A stretch of DNA of 64,000 bases. Source: Stenopsyche tienmushanensis. Taxonomy: Eukaryota > Arthropoda > Insecta > Trichoptera > Stenopsychidae. Below, piece by piece: positions 62,001-64,000 of this stretch. The notes under the pieces were generated by a model. That model saw only the letters and a list, made by a program, of their open reading frames with translations. It had not been told where the DNA came from and made no database searches. The position numbers were made by a program, and so were the translations under genes. The stretch is from the NCBI GenBank assembly GCA_008973525.1, contig WACJ01000132.1, positions 310,001 to 374,000 of the forward strand, in the 5' to 3' direction. Position 1 is the stretch's first letter, and each line of letters starts with the position of its first letter.

Positions 62001-62515
62001 ATTATTACCAAAAAACTATGGACAAACGTGTGCAAGTTTAGCCATACGTAAGGTGTTAATAATTAGACAAATGTAATCATGAATTATAGATTTAGTAGCT
62101 TATACTCTCAAGTTTCACATGGATAACTCTAAATGCATTTTGTTTGACGGAGATCTTATTTTAACAGGTGAATGAGATAACGTTAAACTTCATATCTTAA
62201 TATATGGAATTAGATTAACTTCGATTGAAGATATGAATTATCTCAATACGATGACACACTGCGTAACGCAAAATAGACATGAAATAAAATGTAAAATTAT
62301 GAAACTAATTTATGTTTACTGAATGTAAAATAGATTACCTCGTGTCCTTTTTCGGCGAGTGTATTAACTACGCCCGTGCACAGAATATGATGGCTTTTAA
62401 CAGGCGGCGTGCATATCATAAGAATTTTGTAGCTTATAACGGAGGTGGAACACAACAAGAAGCCAAATAATGTGAGACTAGTTCTTAAATTCAACATTTT
62501 GTCGATGTAATACAA
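59085..62515 (-). CDS. UDP-glycosyltransferase (UGT)
   Basis: Conjugates lipophilic compounds with a UDP-sugar in the ER lumen (family knowledge). Exons: 62339-62515 (start at 62515 or, better, 62497), 60499-60688, 60229-60423, 59729-60153, 59442-59661 and 59085-59367, with GT..AG ends and matching phases. A 49-nt candidate exon, 62106-62154, bridges the phase between the first two and gives 506 residues in total. Seen: signal peptide (MLNLRTSLTLFGFLLCSTSV); likely catalytic His in PPVKSHH and Asp in EKFDVFILEYF; donor-binding signature FITHGGLLSCTEASYFGVPM and GDQPHNAAMF; a C-terminal membrane helix (MLLDIGVIILIILILNF) and a Lys-rich cytosolic tail. Odd: the stretch after GHE is about 25 residues shorter than usual, and the large intron holds an hAT-type element. 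The gene may be active or may have lost part of its acceptor-binding domain. Confidence 0.88.
60760..61596 (+). mobile_element. hAT-type element carrying mariner sequence, copy 2, in a UGT intron
   Basis: The ends are inverted: TAGAGCCGTAACGAG at 60760 and ..CTTGTTACGGCCCTG ending at 61596. Flanking 8-mers TTCTATTC (60752-60759) and TTCTATTT (61597-61604) form a target duplication with one difference, the hAT length. Inside: 'GAAGCACCTGTGGCAAG', mariner transposase codons (NLDMRKLCARCVSRLLTMEQ, ECLAMFHSKKAEFLHQFRMK, about 60975-61130) and the GGACGGAGCGG family segment (61378-61560). The same order occurs at 31239-31850. No hAT transposase is present. Confidence 0.8.
61605..62338. other. UGT intron sequence with a candidate small exon
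   Basis: On the minus strand, 62154 down to 62106 reads ISVKQNAFRVIHVKLE between an AAG acceptor and a GA|GTATAAG donor. Its phase fits both neighbours, and 'RVIHVKLE' resembles the 'Y.EI.V..E' stretch of UGTs at this place. Just upstream on the same strand, in frame, NVISFTC precedes a TAA, as though a longer exon had gained a stop. Confidence 0.35.
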
Positions 62516-63317
62516 ATCTGTATAAAATAAATAAAATCATAGGCATTAAATTTTAATTTATTCAAAGGATGATATTTCATATAGTGATTTTTTATTAGCT
62601 TCCACACTTAGTATAATTAGGATGAAGTTATTTGAATACAAATTTTTAGATAGGAGAGGATTTATGATTGAGTTGTGAAATGATTAGTATTATTTACTCG
62701 TACTTGATTGGATTAATGATTTCAAAATTACAAAACAATTAACTCATCATGCAAATATTTATCCAAATTTATAACACAATTATTTAAGAAAAACTGTATA
62801 AAACCTTTAAGTAAAGTTGAAAATCAATTCTGTATTTTTTGTGGTAAAATGAGGTCGAACGTTATTTTAAGATAGGTATGACATCTCAACACATACTGGC
62901 CCCGACTGCTTTGGTTTTACAATGATAATAGGCTTGATTAGAGTGATAAAATACAATGAACGTATAATGGGACATGACAATTGTGATCGCTGGCAAACAA
63001 AATTTAACCAATCATAAATATGGATATGGTTCCCATTTTTTCCCAGTATGGATATTAAAAAGCTTCAAATGAGTGCAGAGTTGTCTAGTAAATTAAAAAT
63101 ATTTTTTATTTTCATTAAATGAACCTTTATTGAGATAATTTAATTATAAACATACATATATAATTACAAACAACTGTTTACATCTAAAATATTGCATTTT
63201 CTAAAACCAAAGCGATTAAATTAAGAGCTATTATTATATCCTAGGAGTATTTTAAAAAAATATTGCAGCTTCTGTATAAATCACATGTTTTTTTGTACGT
63301 CAATAAATTTCTAAGTT
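62516..63317. other. Intergenic, upstream of the UGT
   Basis: AT-rich. It presumably contains the UGT promoter, but I cannot identify a TATA box or start with confidence. Confidence 0.4.
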
Positions 63318-63440
63318 CTAAGTTTTTTTAATACTTTTAGCGTTTTCTATAAGCCTAAAAATTTATTTATTTACCGAGTATTATTAACAACTTTATTGAT
63401 GATCCAAAATAAAGATGTTTCTGTAATTTTCCTTATTTTC
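63318..63440 (-). pseudogene. Decayed UGT paralogue fragment
   Basis: The minus strand reads ITETSLFWIINKVVNNTR, matching ITETSLYWAVNEVLNNPK of the neighbouring gene, up to a GTAAAT donor at 63374. After only 20 bases an AG leads to LIENAKSIKKT and a stop, matching YAENAKRTQK. The intron, 73-74 bases in the working gene, is reduced to about 20 here. Nucleotide similarity continues weakly to about 63475 ('CTGCTGCATTAC' against 'TTGCTGCGTTAT'). The remaining exons are not recognisable, so it is a dead relic of a tandem UGT. Confidence 0.75.
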
Positions 63441-64000
63441 TATTTCAGCTGCTGCATTACAATGTTACAGACGAAGAAGTCTTTTTGAGTGACGGTGGTA
63501 ATGAGGAGGTTCTTGTTGAATATTTAAACTCTATTTTCTTAGAGAGATATCTTATTTGATATATTAATACACAATTATGACAGTGATCCGAAATCTAAGT
63601 GCTGTCGTTAAAAGCACAAGGAAATGACGAAGATGAGTTTAAGCGAATGATTTAAAATGAATCTGAGAGCAATTAAGGTTGTTACGAGAGAGTACTCTAT
63701 GAATAAGGGTAAGTAGATCGAGTACGAAATAGTCATAAAGGAATGCTTTATATGGGAATGATCAGTGAATGATCTTCAAGGAGTGAAAGAATCTGAATGA
63801 GTGTTCTTCACAGTCGAGGAACCGATTGCATATAAAATATAAGATAGAAATCTCAATGGTTCGATGGAGGCGAATAACAAAAAATAAGGGTATCAGTGGC
63901 AAATGTTAAATTTTGCGACAATGGATAATAATGACATGAATAAAATAATGATATAGATCAAGATTGGTTGCGAATGCAATAAGTTTTATAAACTAAGCAA
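63441..64000. other. Intergenic to window end
   Basis: Possibly more eroded UGT sequence in the first 50 bases. Beyond that I see no gene, RNA or transposon feature. Confidence 0.4.

Noticed and set aside
1..64000. CRISPR arrays, operons or bacterial features
   Set aside because: None are seen. Split genes, mariner/hAT elements and ZAD fingers show insect nuclear DNA.

Overview
This is insect nuclear DNA. It is AT-rich, has split genes, and is crowded with DNA transposons (mariner/Tc1, hAT, TTAA-target elements, MITEs) plus an R1-type LINE remnant. A ZAD-C2H2 zinc-finger gene and an insect-style UDP-glycosyltransferase point to an insect, probably holometabolous; the order cannot be told from this window.

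Positions 1 to about 49,700 hold no convincing host gene. They carry layered transposon debris: a frameshifted mariner (1136-1966), three copies of one hAT family (one with a perfect 8-bp target duplication, 22868-23690), a TTAA-type MITE family, a probable piggyBac-like element with other repeats nested in it (12083-13543), three copies of a palindromic MITE, a 290-bp long-inverted-repeat MITE, a MITE family marked by repeated 'CGCATAAAA' motifs, an R1-type LINE 3' part (about 41160-42100), a terminally complete but broken Tc1-like element (47676-48693), and a decayed tRNA-Thr-like sequence (9416-9488).

The host genes are in the last 15 kb. (1) A CpG-rich leader region (49735-50150) with a strong splice donor is followed by an intronless coding region (50960-51832) for a PPP1R3-type glycogen-targeting subunit of protein phosphatase 1, with an RVxF motif and a CBM21 domain. 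(2) On the minus strand, a four-exon ZAD-C2H2 zinc-finger gene (55803-58732) can be assembled with every splice phase consistent, giving 388 residues. Two of its introns contain mariner-type remnants. (3) Also on the minus strand, a UDP-glycosyltransferase gene (59085-62515) can be followed through six well-supported exons and one tentative 49-nt exon. An hAT-type element with an 8-bp target duplication sits in its large intron. (4) Upstream of it, at 63318-63440, is a decayed fragment of a second UGT, so this was once a small UGT cluster.

The genes have unrelated jobs (glycogen control, transcription factor, detoxification or lipophile conjugation) and nothing indicates joint function. I found no sign of a new multi-gene system. 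The most unusual signals are in the transposons: a non-autonomous hAT-type element that appears to carry a captured mariner transposase segment, seen twice with the same content, and a compound repeat block of about 1 kb present twice.
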